DNA of 64,000 nt from Neolewinella antarctica (GTDB lineage Bacteria; Bacteroidota; Bacteroidia; Chitinophagales; Saprospiraceae): positions 1,131,104 through 1,195,103 of the forward strand of contig NZ_JAATJH010000001.1 of NCBI RefSeq assembly GCF_011927835.1. The letters are read 5' to 3'. Position numbers and translations under genes: made by a program. Below the pieces are notes generated by a model, which ran no database searches, had not been told where the DNA came from, and saw nothing but the letters and a program-made list of their open reading frames with translations. Positions 12,408 to 19,831 of the stretch are shown here, one piece after another (within the stretch, counting starts at the first letter, position 1; every line of letters begins with the position of its first letter).

Positions 12408-12522
12408 ACGTATTCAACGTGTGTAATTTGTAATTGAACATTCAAAATTTACCGCCAAGGTTCCAAGCTTGGCGCAAATGCTAAATCCTAAACGTTCAAT
12501 CGAACACGTCAAATATAAAAGG

Positions 12523-12604
12523 TGGGGGTAGTAGGATTCGAACCTACTCAGCCGAAACATTGGATTTACAGTCCAACCTACCTCTCCAACTGTAGCGTAC
12601 CCCC
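12523..12604 (-). tRNA. tRNA-Tyr (anticodon GTA)
   Basis: An 82-nt class II tRNA with a long variable arm. Acceptor GGGGGTA pairs with TACCCCC, discriminator A. The anticodon stem TTGGA/TCCAA holds CTGTAAA, anticodon GTA. T-loop TTCGAAT. Confidence 0.96.
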
Positions 12605-12655
12605 TTTATTAAATCACCATTCTCCAAAAAGCTACTTCCGAAGAAGAACGCCTTG

Positions 12656-12729
12656 AGCCGATAGACGGATTCGAACCGCCGACCGGCTGATTACAAATCA
12701 GCTGCTCTACCGGACTGAGCTATATCGGC
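12656..12729 (-). tRNA. tRNA-Thr (anticodon TGT)
   Basis: A 74-nt cloverleaf. Acceptor GCCGATA pairs with TATCGGC. The anticodon stem GCTGA/TCAGC encloses TTTGTAA, anticodon TGT. T-loop TTCGAAT. It is the first gene of the tRNA-tuf operon. Confidence 0.96.
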
Positions 12730-12791
12730 TTGTAATGATGATTTAGACCTTGATTTCAATACTGCCTAAGGACGTTTTCCGTAAGCGATTG

Positions 12792-12822
12792 CAAAGGTAA
12801 TACCTTACGTACAATTACCAAA
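12792..12822 (-). promoter_or_regulatory. Predicted promoter of the tRNA-tuf operon
   Basis: Leftward TTTG (12819-12822), 19-bp spacer, TACCTTTG (12792-12799): an exact match to the Bacteroidota TTTG/TAnnTTTG promoter. It lies about 62 bp upstream of tRNA-Thr(TGT) and just past the xerC stop. Confidence 0.7.
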
Positions 12823-12833
12823 ACAACACGAAA

Positions 12834-13760
12834 CTATTTTTTAGTTTCCGAAAAGCTCCTTTTGTCCTCACCCGCGGGGTGGGCTCGTCGGTAGACTTCT
12901 TGCAGGCGCTTCACGTCGCTGTGGGTGTACAACTGGGTGGCCGCTAAATTGGCGTGACCCAGTAACTCTTTGACCGCATTCAGGTCCGCACCCCCCGATA
13001 GTAATTGCGTAGCGAACGTATGACGGAGCACGTGGGGCCCCTTCCTTTCCTCCGTACTGACCGTCGTTAGGTGAGCGAATACTTTATTGTAAACAAACTT
13101 AGGGTACATCGCTCTCCCTTTATCAGTCAGCAGTAAGTTAGTTGGTGCGGATCCATGAGTGGTTTCCCTGACCTCCCCGTAGCGGCTAATAAGTTCCGCC
13201 AGTTTGTGACCGAAGGGAATCAGTCGCTGTTTGTTCCCCTTCCCCGTTACGGTTAGTCGCCCACGATTCAGGTCCACGTCACCTGTTCGCAAGTTGATGA
13301 GCTCGGCGCGGCGTACGCCCGTCTGGTAGAGGATGGCGAGCAAGGTGTGGTCACGGAGGCTCGTGAACGACTCATCCTTCAACGGATCGGGAAAGTTGGC
13401 GAACAGAAAACCAAGGTCCTTAGCGGCAATCGTGGCGGGTAGTCGCTTGCCTAACTTAGGAACGGGGATTTTACGGGTGGGATCATCTACCTGGAGGCCA
13501 CGTTGCAGACGCCATTTGTAGAACGCCTTGAGGGAACTGAGTTTACGCCGCACGGATGCGGATGACAGCTTTTTGTGACTCACTAAGTCAGTCATCCACC
13601 ACTTGACGTGGGTCCGCTCGATTGCCTTTTCGTTAGTTACCCCGTGGTGCAGTGCACAGTACTTAGCAAATTGGTCCAAGTCACCCCGGTAGGCCGTGAT
13701 GGTGTGGACGCTGAGCCGGCGTTGGTGAGCTAGGTAGGATAAGAATTCGTGGAATACCAT
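12834..13760 (-). CDS. xerC: Tyrosine recombinase XerC/XerD-type
   Basis: This is a site-specific tyrosine recombinase of 308 residues that should resolve chromosome dimers at dif. The N-terminal SAM-like core-binding domain covers about residues 1-85 and the catalytic domain 105-295. All catalytic residues are present: Arg150 (TGVRRAEL), Lys174 (TGKGNK), His243 and Arg246 (HVLRHTFATQLL), His269 (LGHA) and nucleophile Tyr278 (QLYTH). Length and the lack of nearby phage or integron genes favour a housekeeping Xer protein over an integrase. Whether it is XerC or XerD cannot be settled from sequence reading. The promoter box sits only 7 bp before ATG, which implies a leaderless mRNA. Confidence 0.9.
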   Translation of the reverse strand: MVFHEFLSYLAHQRRLSVHTITAYRGDLDQFAKYCALHHGVTNEKAIERTHVKWWMTDLVSHKKLSSASVRRKLSSLKAFYKWRLQRGLQVDDPTRKIPVPKLGKRLPATIAAKDLGFLFANFPDPLKDESFTSLRDHTLLAILYQTGVRRAELINLRTGDVDLNRGRLTVTGKGNKQRLIPFGHKLAELISRYGEVRETTHGSAPTNLLLTDKGRAMYPKFVYNKVFAHLTTVSTEERKGPHVLRHTFATQLLSGGADLNAVKELLGHANLAATQLYTHSDVKRLQEVYRRAHPAGEDKRSFSETKK

Positions 13761-13767
13761 GGTGGAC

Positions 13768-13775
13768 CAAAGGTA
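13768..13775 (-). promoter_or_regulatory. Predicted -7 box for xerC
   Basis: TACCTTTG on the leftward strand lies 7 bp before the xerC ATG. Transcription would begin at or within a few bases of the start codon. No good -33 TTTG is seen, so confidence is moderate. Confidence 0.5.
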
Positions 13776-13851
13776 GTTAATCGCTTCCCCCAGCCCTCAC
13801 TTACGTAACGCTCTTTGCTTGCCCAAATAACTTTGCACCCGCGACCGCGCC

Positions 13852-14853
13852 CTACTCCGCTTCCCCCACTCGCGCCATACCTTCTAGCGCCAGGGTATAT
13901 TCCGGAGCGAAGCGAAGGGCGGTCCGGTAATCCTTCCGGGCCCCAGCTACATCACCCAGCAACTCCCGCGCGTAACCCCGGAAAAAGTAAGCGCGGATGT
14001 GAAAGGGGTCGTTCTTGATTACGAGATCGAATTCCGCCTTAGCGCGCGGGACGCTATCCAGCTCCATCAGCAACAAGCCCGCGTTGAAGTAACCGGCAAC
14101 GTACTGATGATCGGCGCGGCTCGCGGCACGGTACGTCTGGATGGCCTCGGGGATGTTTTCCGTGTCCCGCAAGTAATCCGCCTTAGCGTGAATGGCGACC
14201 GGGTCGGTGGGGTCGATGGCGACCGCGGCGTCAAAATAGGTGCCGGCGCGGGGCTGGCCCCGAGAAAAAAGGAGTTGACCGACCCGGATGAAGCCATCGG
14301 TCAGGTCGGGGTCGATCTCCGTGGCTTCTTCGGCGGATTTAATGGCGCGGGCGGTATCACCGGTCTCCAAAAAAGCTTCACTCAGGAGCAAGTAAGCATC
14401 GGGGTTACGGGGGTCAAGACGGGTGACCTCATTGAGGGAACGAAGCGCTTCTTCGTACTGCTTCAGAATGATTTGTGTCTCCGCCAGCCGCAGTTGGGTC
14501 TCGACGTTATTCGGATCCAGCGCGGCCGCGCGCTCCAGCATGCGCAGGGCGAGGCGGCTGCGATAATAGTCGAGATAGACGTCGCTGAGCGTCCAGTGGT
14601 ATTCAATGTTGGTGCTGTCGATCGAAAGGGCCGCCCGGAGGTCGGTGATGGCAGCGTCGTAATTATCCTTCTCGTACCACAGCGACGCCCGCCGTGCGTG
14701 GAGGGCTGCCCGAGTGGGGTCGGCCAGGATGGCGGCGTCGAGCTTGGCGATTACGGGGTCACCGCCGGAAGTATTGGGTGCAACCGCTTGCTCAGCTTCG
14801 CCACAAGCGGCACAAAGAAGGATCAAAAAGACGAATAAACAGGAAGCTTTCAT
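13852..14853 (-). CDS. Tetratricopeptide-repeat lipoprotein
   Basis: A 333-residue predicted lipoprotein of unknown specific role. The signal sequence MKASCLFVFLILLCAACGE ends in a lipobox with the acylated Cys at residue 17. The rest is a run of about eight TPR units, for example AITDLRAALSIDSTNIEYHW, LRMLERAAALDPNNVETQLR and GARKDYRTALRFAPEYTLAL, which form protein-protein scaffolds. It is likely on the periplasmic face of the outer or inner membrane. Its 3' end abuts a GCACCCGCGACCGCGC repeat (13835-13850). It is divergent from the formimidoyltransferase gene with 54 bp between starts. Confidence 0.85.
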   Translation of the reverse strand: MKASCLFVFLILLCAACGEAEQAVAPNTSGGDPVIAKLDAAILADPTRAALHARRASLWYEKDNYDAAITDLRAALSIDSTNIEYHWTLSDVYLDYYRSRLALRMLERAAALDPNNVETQLRLAETQIILKQYEEALRSLNEVTRLDPRNPDAYLLLSEAFLETGDTARAIKSAEEATEIDPDLTDGFIRVGQLLFSRGQPRAGTYFDAAVAIDPTDPVAIHAKADYLRDTENIPEAIQTYRAASRADHQYVAGYFNAGLLLMELDSVPRAKAEFDLVIKNDPFHIRAYFFRGYARELLGDVAGARKDYRTALRFAPEYTLALEGMARVGEAE

Positions 14854-14864
14854 GGCGGGCGGGC

Positions 14865-14872
14865 TAATTTTG
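14865..14872 (+). promoter_or_regulatory. Predicted -7 box for the formimidoyltransferase gene
   Basis: TAATTTTG matches TAnnTTTG, 35 bp before the ATG at 14908, in the gap between two divergent genes. Confidence 0.5.
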
Positions 14873-14907
14873 GCGCGAAGTTACTTAACGCCCCGCGCCC
14901 CCTAAAT

Positions 14908-15906
14908 ATGGCACCGCCCGAACAACTGATTGAATGCATCGCTAATGTGTCGGAAGGACGTGATGCGGGGGTGCTCGCGGCGATGAGCGCAGCTATTTCT
15001 TCCGTAGCGGGCTGTCACTTGCTTCATCGCGACGTCGGCCCCAGTGCTCACCGGACGGTCTTCACATTTGCGGGCACGCCGGACGCGGTGTTCGAGGCGG
15101 CGTTTTTGCTTTATGGGGTGGCGGCCGCGCGGATCGACATGCGGGTTCACCAAGGTGCACACCCGCGCGTCGGGGCGGTAGATGTTTGCCCCTTCGTGGC
15201 CATTCGGGGCGTTACGCCGGAGGATTTGGTTGCGCGGACGCGGGTGCTGGGGGAACGGGTAGGAGCAGCGCTAGGGATACCCGTCTACCTCTACGAAAAC
15301 AGTGCTTCGGCGAAACACCGCACGAACCTGGCCGATATCCGCCGGGGGGAGTACGAAGGGATTGGCCGCAAGGCTCAATTACCCGGGTGGGCACCGGATT
15401 TCGGACCGCCTCGCAACGACCGCTTCGGTGCTACCGTGCTCGGGGCCAGGCTATACCTCATTGCCTGGAACATTAACCTCGCTCCGGAAGTACCGCTCGC
15501 AGTCGCCAAACAGCTTGCCGGCCGACTCCGGGGCAGTGGGGTCATGGGTACGCCGGGATTGTTCCCGGGGCTCAAAGCAATTGGTTGGCGGTTAGAAAAT
15601 TTTGGCATTTGCCAGATCAGCTGCAATATCGTGGACGCCGATAAGACGGATCTCGCCCGGGTTTACCTGACGGCCGTCAACTTAGCCGCCAGTATTGGCG
15701 CGCGCGTCACTGGCTCGGAACTGATCGGGTTGATCCCGGAGAAGTACTTGCGGAAAGCAGGCAAAAGTTTCTGCTTCGACGGTTCCCGCAGCGGAGAGCT
15801 GGAGGCGGCGGTGGCGGTATTGGGCCTGGAGGATTTGGCTCCCTTCGTCTGGGAAGAACGCTTTCTGGAAGAAGTTATCAGTACAATAGCTAAGAACGTA
15901 CTTTAG
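14908..15906 (+). CDS. ftcD: Glutamate formimidoyltransferase
   Basis: This 332-residue protein matches the formiminotransferase half of FTCD. It moves the formimino group from N-formimino-L-glutamate to tetrahydrofolate at the end of histidine degradation. Recognisable segments are IECIANVSEGRD at the N-terminus, LHRDVGPSAHRTVFTFAG, DMRVHQGAHPRVGAVDVCPF (containing the catalytic His) and YENSASAKHRTNLADIRRGE. The cyclodeaminase half is absent, as in the stand-alone bacterial form. No other hut gene is adjacent, so it may work with enzymes encoded elsewhere. The start is the first ATG, 35 bp past a -7 box. Confidence 0.9.
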   Translation: MAPPEQLIECIANVSEGRDAGVLAAMSAAISSVAGCHLLHRDVGPSAHRTVFTFAGTPDAVFEAAFLLYGVAAARIDMRVHQGAHPRVGAVDVCPFVAIRGVTPEDLVARTRVLGERVGAALGIPVYLYENSASAKHRTNLADIRRGEYEGIGRKAQLPGWAPDFGPPRNDRFGATVLGARLYLIAWNINLAPEVPLAVAKQLAGRLRGSGVMGTPGLFPGLKAIGWRLENFGICQISCNIVDADKTDLARVYLTAVNLAASIGARVTGSELIGLIPEKYLRKAGKSFCFDGSRSGELEAAVAVLGLEDLAPFVWEERFLEEVISTIAKNVL

Positions 15907-16240
15907 GCGTGCGTCACGTCGATTCACGCTGGCGATCGGCTCTCACCCTCAAGAATTTGTCGGGGACAGTTTTGGTCTTTCCGGGAGGGGAACCACAGTA
16001 ACACTACTGACCCTTATACGTGATGGCGCGGTAGATAATCCTATGAATTTCGCTTCTTCTTCCTGATCTACCCGGCACCCCCGATAGCTATCGGGACCGC
16101 GCCCCCTTGCTTATGGTAAATTTAAAGCAAAGTTTGTTTCCACTACCTTTAAGGCCAGGAAACATCGGTGCAACTCCTACGTTTGCAGTTACAGCGGACT
16201 GAATTAGACCGCCGCGAAACCACCCATAAATATTCCAAGA
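15907..16240. other. Gene-free stretch with a TCCCGATAGCTATCGGGA-type palindrome
   Basis: This 334-bp stretch has no convincing reading frame. It contains the palindrome CCCGATAGCTATCGGG at 16080-16095, the same element found inside the tRNA-Trp remnants. No clear TAnnTTTG box for the downstream aldolase was found; TACCTTTA at about 16146 is the nearest approach. Confidence 0.5.
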
Positions 16241-16900
16241 ATGAAGTTCTTCATCGACACGGCCAACCTCAATGACATTAAAGAAGCCGAAGCTCTCGGT
16301 ATCCTCGACGGCGTAACGACTAACCCCAGCCTGATGGCTAAGGAAAAGATCAGTGGCGACAAAAACGTCAGAGAGCACTACAAGAAAATCTGTGACATCA
16401 CCGACGGTGACGTCAGCGCGGAGGTAATTAGCACCGATTTCGAGGGGATGCGCAAGGAGGCGGAAGAATTGGTAAAGATTGCCGACAACATCGTCGTAAA
16501 GATTCCGATGATCAAGGACGGCGTCAAAGCACTCGCGTGGGCGAGTAGCCAGGGCATCCGGACGAATTGTACGCTCGTCTTCAGCGCCGGTCAGGCTATT
16601 CTCGCCGCAAAAGCCGGCGCCACCTACGTCAGCCCCTTCATCGGCCGCATCGACGATATTGGTTGGGACGGTATGACGCTCATTAGTGACATCGCCGAGA
16701 TTTACGCCGTGCAGGGTTTCGATACGGAGATTCTCGCCGCATCCATTCGTTCCGGTAAACACATCGTCGATGCCGCAAAAGCCGGCGCCGACGTAGTTAC
16801 CTGTGGACTTAGCGCCATCGAAAGCCTCCTGAACCACCCACTGACCGATAATGGCTTAGCCAAATTTCTGGCTGACCACAAGAAGGCCGCTGGATTATAA
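16241..16900 (+). CDS. fsa: Fructose-6-phosphate aldolase / small transaldolase
   Basis: A 219-residue TIM-barrel class I aldolase of the TalC/FSA/MipB family. MKFFIDTANLNDIKEAEALG and DGVTTNPSLMAKE at the N-terminus, NIVVKIPMIKDGVKA with the Schiff-base Lys, TLVFSAGQAILAAKAGATYVSPFIGRIDD and ASIRS are all characteristic. The family includes fructose-6-phosphate aldolase and true transaldolases; sequence reading alone does not separate them. In Bacteroidota most such genes act as the transaldolase of the pentose phosphate pathway. It is a single gene with its own strong terminator. Confidence 0.9.
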   Translation: MKFFIDTANLNDIKEAEALGILDGVTTNPSLMAKEKISGDKNVREHYKKICDITDGDVSAEVISTDFEGMRKEAEELVKIADNIVVKIPMIKDGVKALAWASSQGIRTNCTLVFSAGQAILAAKAGATYVSPFIGRIDDIGWDGMTLISDIAEIYAVQGFDTEILAASIRSGKHIVDAAKAGADVVTCGLSAIESLLNHPLTDNGLAKFLADHKKAAGL

Positions 16901-16920
16901 TTTCCGTCGTCTTCACCACC

Positions 16921-16957
16921 AAATACCCCCGCCGCGTTGAACGTGGCGGGGGTATTT
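16921..16957 (+). terminator. Terminator after fsa
   Basis: A perfect 13-bp stem AAATACCCCCGCC/GGCGGGGGTATTT (16921-16933 with 16945-16957) around an 11-nt loop, followed by TTAATTT. It starts 20 bp after the stop codon. Confidence 0.9.
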
Positions 16958-17080
16958 TAATTTCGGGGCTGGGGTCGACTTTAAATTCAAATCAGCTTTA
17001 CTACATTGCGGTTGCAAGCAACGAACTTTGCGAATTACGTGAGCGGCAAAGCTGCGTAAATACCAACAAACAGACCACAA

Positions 17081-17455
17081 ATGTCAACCTCGAAACCACG
17101 CGTCATCAAGAGCTACGAAAAACTCGATGACTCCATTGTGGAGCAAATAAAGCTAGCCTACCCCGAGGGGTTCGCCGGAAACCTGATCCGCTTTACGGAC
17201 ATCAACGGTAGCCTTGCTTCCGCCCTACCCTTCGAAACGGAAGAAAAATACTACCTCGTCCGGATGACCAAAACGGAGGCCTTGCTGATCATCGACGACG
17301 ACGAAGATTACGACGAAGACGGTAACCTCTACGACGAGGCGCGGGAATCGTACGAGGATAAGTACGACGACGATGAGGAAATCGAAGAAGCGGACATTGA
17401 CCCCAGTGAGCTGGAGGAGGAGGGGACTTCCGATAATGACGACGACAATGACTAG
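17081..17455 (+). CDS. Conserved acidic protein of unknown function
   Basis: A 124-residue protein that I do not recognise as a named family. Residues 1-72 look globular, with EQIKLAYPEGFAGNLIRFTD and EEKYYLVRMTKTEALLIIDD. From residue 73 on it is almost all Asp and Glu (DDDEDYDEDGN, DDDEEIEEADI), ending DNDDDND. There is no signal peptide or membrane segment. Such acidic tails often bind basic proteins or metal, but that is speculation. It ends 2 bp before the FMN reductase start, so the two genes are likely co-transcribed. GAACTTTG about 57 bp upstream is a weak -7 candidate. Confidence 0.8.
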   Translation: MSTSKPRVIKSYEKLDDSIVEQIKLAYPEGFAGNLIRFTDINGSLASALPFETEEKYYLVRMTKTEALLIIDDDEDYDEDGNLYDEARESYEDKYDDDEEIEEADIDPSELEEEGTSDNDDDND

Positions 17456-17457
17456 CC

Positions 17458-17967
17458 ATGCGATTACTCGTTTCGGGCAGCCCCCACCCCGCCAGCGCCA
17501 ACAGCAGATTACTGGATGCCTTCGCGGCACTTGACCCCGCAAGTGCTTACAAAAGTGCTGATTACTTGGCGGACTTGCCCGTATTCCAGCCGGCGTTAGA
17601 CAAAAGTCCGATTCCAGAAATTGTGACGCGATGGCGGCGAGAAGTCGGGGTAGCCGAGGCGGTCATCGTCTGCACGCCAGCCTACCTTCACAACATCCCG
17701 GGTGTACTCAAGAACGCGCTGGACTGGTTAGCCTCCAGTGGCGAATTGAATGCCGTGCCCACCATCGCCATGACGTTCACGCCCGGTCCACCACGTGGGG
17801 CGCGAGCAATGCAGTCGTTGCTGTGGTCGCTAACCGCGTTGAACGCTCGTGTGCTGACTTCCGCCGAGCTCTACCAATCAGATGCGATCTGGGCCGACAA
17901 CGGTGAACTGGCGGAAAGTGACCTCAGTGAGATGATCGCTGCGTTAGCTTCCCTTCTGGACGAGTAA
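17458..17967 (+). CDS. NAD(P)H-dependent FMN reductase family protein
   Basis: A 169-residue flavodoxin-fold protein of the NADPH-dependent FMN reductase (SsuE/ArsH-like) family. The N-terminal LLVSGSPHPASANSRLLDAF is the FMN phosphate-binding loop. CTPAYLHNIPGVLKNALDWL matches the family signature T-P-x-Y-x-x-x-x-P-G-x-L-K-N-A-L-D-W. It should reduce flavin or a small quinone/azo-type substrate in the cytoplasm, but the substrate is not predictable. It follows the acidic protein by 2 bp. Confidence 0.85.
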   Translation: MRLLVSGSPHPASANSRLLDAFAALDPASAYKSADYLADLPVFQPALDKSPIPEIVTRWRREVGVAEAVIVCTPAYLHNIPGVLKNALDWLASSGELNAVPTIAMTFTPGPPRGARAMQSLLWSLTALNARVLTSAELYQSDAIWADNGELAESDLSEMIAALASLLDE

Positions 17968-18088
17968 GTCTCCTGACGTTGCCCCGCACAAACTACCCGT
18001 TGCACGAATGCTCATTATTCGATAACTTGAGCGGAGACGATAAAATTACACCAAATCGGGGGCTCCCGCCCTCACAAAAAGCATACGA

Positions 18089-18601
18089 ATGTTAGACTCC
18101 ATTATGGGTGCCGTTAAGGGCCAAATCACTTCCGCCATCACCGAAAAGACCGGTCTTGACTTGGGCCAGGCTCAGCAAGCAATTCCGCTGGCGCAAGATT
18201 CCGTGACCGAAGGGCTCACGGGCGCCGTAACTAGCGGTAACGTCGACGGCATTTTGGGAATGTTGAAATCCGCAACCGGTGGCGGTGGTGGCGACCTCGT
18301 CAACAATCTTGTTTACAAGGGCATCGCGGGCTCTTTCGTTTCTAAACTCACCTCCTCACTGGGTCTCAGCAGTGGAATTGCCAGCACCATCGCGGGCGTG
18401 GCCCTACCAATGATCATGAGTAAGCTCGGTGGAGCCACCCAACAGGCGGGCGACTCTGACGGACTTGATGCCGGCTCATTGATGGGAGTACTCGGTATGG
18501 ACACGGGTGGCCTACTGGGGCAGGCGGGAAAACTCCTGGGTGGTGGCGATAAAGGCGGTGGCGGTGGCCTGCTTGGTGGACTTGGTGGGTTGCTTAAATA
18601 G
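18089..18601 (+). CDS. DUF937-like Gly-rich protein
   Basis: A 170-residue protein resembling the DUF937 group. It begins MLDSIMGAVKGQITSAITEK and has alternating helical stretches, FVSKLTSSLGLSSGIASTIA and GVALPMIMSKLG. The C-terminal third is very glycine-rich (GGGDKGGGGGLLGGLGGLLK). No signal peptide or enzymatic motif is seen. Members are widespread in Bacteroidota but uncharacterised. It stands alone between the FMN reductase and the tRNA-Asp array. Confidence 0.75.
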   Translation: MLDSIMGAVKGQITSAITEKTGLDLGQAQQAIPLAQDSVTEGLTGAVTSGNVDGILGMLKSATGGGGGDLVNNLVYKGIAGSFVSKLTSSLGLSSGIASTIAGVALPMIMSKLGGATQQAGDSDGLDAGSLMGVLGMDTGGLLGQAGKLLGGGDKGGGGGLLGGLGGLLK

Positions 18602-18774
18602 CTACTGACCAATCTTAACCCAACCGGATTAGGCCACACAAACACGAAATCACAAAAGAGCAGCAGACGGGAATTCGACGTAGCTCTATACCACCGTTGC
18701 GCTTTGCTTGTTTGTGCTTCTTACGATGTGGTAAAAAATTGCCGTAACATCAATTGAAAGAAAAGGCAACGTGG

Positions 18775-18809
18775 AAGTAGCCCCGCAAACATGCTTTGTG
18801 AGGCTACTT
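18775..18809 (+). terminator. Stem-loop near the left edge of the tRNA-Asp array
   Basis: AAGTAGCC (18775-18782) pairs with GGCTACTT (18802-18809), with an inner CAAA/TTTG pair, followed by TGTTTT on the plus strand. It could end a rightward transcript from the DUF937-like gene 170 bp away. It sits exactly where the truncated GIY-YIG copy begins. Confidence 0.45.
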
Positions 18810-18816
18810 TGTTTTA

Positions 18817-18923
18817 CCACCTTCGTCCGTCTGGTAGGTCAGTACTCTTCCGTCCAGGTCTTTCGTGTAGCCGACGTAGTATTTTTCAATTCCAGTGCTG
18901 TAAAGAATGTACACGAAGCTCGT
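18817..18923 (-). pseudogene. Truncated GIY-YIG nuclease remnant
   Basis: The leftward frame from 18923 reads TSFVYILYSTGIEKYYVGYT and continues to QTDEGG, matching the first ~36 residues of the two intact GIY-YIG genes to the right. The start codon has changed from ATG to ACG. After 18817 similarity ends abruptly. It is the third and most decayed unit of the tandem array, preceded by the same terminator and tRNA-Asp remnant. Confidence 0.8.
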
Positions 18924-18935
18924 TTACTAAAATGC

Positions 18936-18963
18936 AAAAAGCCGCTCCCAAGGGAGCGGCTTT
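18936..18963 (-). terminator. Terminator of array unit 3
   Basis: Near-perfect hairpin AAAGCCGCTCCC/GGGAGCGGCTTT; leftwards it ends in TTTTTGC. It is identical to the hairpin at 19301-19328. Confidence 0.8.
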
Positions 18964-18967
18964 AGCA

Positions 18968-19049
18968 GTCTGGACGGGACTCGTGCCCGTCCCGACTAAG
19001 TCGGGACCGTGACCGGACGGCATTCTAACCAACTGAACTACCCGGCCCG
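18968..19049 (-). pseudogene. Degenerate tRNA-Asp copy with palindrome (unit between GIY-YIG copies B and remnant)
   Basis: Read leftwards it begins GGCCGGGTAGTTCAGTTGG and TTAGAATGCCG, the D-arm and 5' anticodon strand of tRNA-Asp. The variable/T-arm region is replaced by GTCCCGACTTAGTCGGGAC (18989-19007). It ends with GAGTCCCGTCCAGAC from the 3' end. The 5' and 3' acceptor strands no longer pair. The stop codon of the GIY-YIG gene at 19025 lies inside it. Confidence 0.8.
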
Positions 19050-19288
19050 TTCTCCGTGAGCCACTTCAAGTAGCGCTGATTCTTTGACTTCTTTAGCTTG
19101 ATCTCCCGCTTCCTGGCTACCGTATCACTTTCGTAACACTCATAATACATCAATTCCCACGGACCTTTGCCGCTCGTCCAGCCACCTTCGTCCGTCTGGT
19201 GGGTCAGTACTCGTTTATCCAAGTCTTTGGTGTAGCCGACGTAGTATTTGTCGATTGCAGTGCTGTAAAGAATGTACACGAAGCTCAT
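19025..19288 (-). CDS. Small GIY-YIG nuclease-family protein (copy B)
   Basis: An 87-residue single-domain GIY-YIG protein (UPF0213/UvrC-N-like fold). The two motif strands appear as FVYILYS (residues 3-9) and YYVGYT (15-20). The conserved Arg lies in DLDKRVLTHQ, and RKREIKLKKSKNQRYLKWL supplies the usual Arg-Glu pair and C-terminal helix. Copy B differs from copy A at about eight positions (A/G11, D/E13, K/G25, T/N28, M/K, Y/S, C/A, V/A) and is identical over the last ~20 residues. The C-terminal ENGPGSSVG is encoded by the 5' half of a degenerate tRNA-Asp, so the gene and tRNA fragment are fused at DNA level. Function of these small proteins is unknown; a DNA nick or repair role is only inferred from the fold. 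Confidence 0.85.
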   Translation of the reverse strand: MSFVYILYSTAIDKYYVGYTKDLDKRVLTHQTDEGGWTSGKGPWELMYYECYESDTVARKREIKLKKSKNQRYLKWLTENGPGSSVG

Positions 19289-19300
19289 TTACTAAAACGC

Positions 19301-19328
19301 AAAAAGCCGCTCCCAAGGGAGCGGCTTT
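19301..19328 (-). terminator. Terminator of array unit 2
   Basis: AAAGCCGCTCCC/GGGAGCGGCTTT hairpin with a leftward TTTTTGC tail, between the tRNA-Asp remnant at 19332 and GIY-YIG copy B. Confidence 0.8.
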
Positions 19329-19331
19329 AGC

Positions 19332-19414
19332 AGTCTGGACGGGACTCGTGCCCGTCCCGACTAAGTCGGGACCGTGACCGGACGGCATTCTAACCAACTG
19401 AACTACCCGGCCCG
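19332..19414 (-). pseudogene. Degenerate tRNA-Asp copy with palindrome (between GIY-YIG copies A and B)
   Basis: Nearly identical to the copy at 18968-19049, ~365 bp away. It holds the palindrome at 19354-19372 and keeps the 5' D-arm/anticodon strand and the 3' GAGTCCCGTCCAGAC. The GIY-YIG copy A stop (19390-19392) lies within it. Confidence 0.8.
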
Positions 19415-19653
19415 TTCTCCGTGAGCCACTTCAAGTAGCGCTGATTCTTTGACTTCTTTAGCTTGATCTCCCGCTTCCTGGCTGCTGTATCACTTTCGTA
19501 GGCTTCGGAATACTTTAGTTCCCACGGACCTTTGCCACTTGTCCAGCCACCTTCGTCTGTCTGGTGATTTAGTACTCTTCCGTCCAAGTCTTTCGTGTAG
19601 CCGACGTAGTATTTTTCAATTCCAGTGCTGTAAAGAATGTACACGAAGCTCAT
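19390..19653 (-). CDS. Small GIY-YIG nuclease-family protein (copy A)
   Basis: An 87-residue GIY-YIG protein, the unit closest to the intact tRNA-Asp. Motifs are FVYILYSTGIEKYYVGYTKD, then DLDGRVLNHQ with the catalytic-type Arg, and ARKREIKLKKSKNQRYLKWL. It starts 45 bp after the tRNA-Asp end, on the far side of the tRNA terminator, so expression would need read-through or its own promoter, which was not found. Its last nine codons overlap the 5' half of the tRNA-Asp remnant. Tandem duplication with copy B includes flanks, so the repeating unit is tRNA fragment, terminator and gene. Confidence 0.87.
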   Translation of the reverse strand: MSFVYILYSTGIEKYYVGYTKDLDGRVLNHQTDEGGWTSGKGPWELKYSEAYESDTAARKREIKLKKSKNQRYLKWLTENGPGSSVG

Positions 19654-19660
19654 TTACTAA

Positions 19661-19690
19661 AACGCAAAAAGCCACCCCCGAAGGAGTGGC
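19661..19690 (-). terminator. Terminator after tRNA-Asp
   Basis: GCCAC..CC/GG.GTGGC stem (19671-19690) followed leftwards by TTTTTGCGTTTT. It is the diverged version of the terminator in the two array copies. Confidence 0.75.
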
Positions 19691-19697
19691 TCTTGTG

Positions 19698-19771
19698 CGG
19701 TCTGGACGGGACTCGAACCCGCGACCTCCGCCGTGACAGGGCGGCATTCTAACCAACTGAACTACCAGACC
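19698..19771 (-). tRNA. tRNA-Asp (anticodon GTC)
   Basis: A 74-nt intact cloverleaf. Acceptor GGTCTGG pairs with CCAGACC, discriminator G. The anticodon stem CCGCC/GGCGG holds CTGTCAC, anticodon GTC. T-arm CGGGTTCGAGTCCCG is canonical. It is the parent of three flanking degenerate copies. Confidence 0.97.
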
Positions 19772-19831
19772 GGTAGCTTAAATTCTTGAATCGGTGACCA
19801 TCGTCACCGTATGTGTCTGTGTTAATTTGAA

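Noticed and set aside
12834-13760. xerC-like gene as an integrase marking a mobile island
   Set aside because: Length and motifs fit a housekeeping Xer protein, and no phage, transfer or integron cassette genes or direct-repeat attachment sites flank it.
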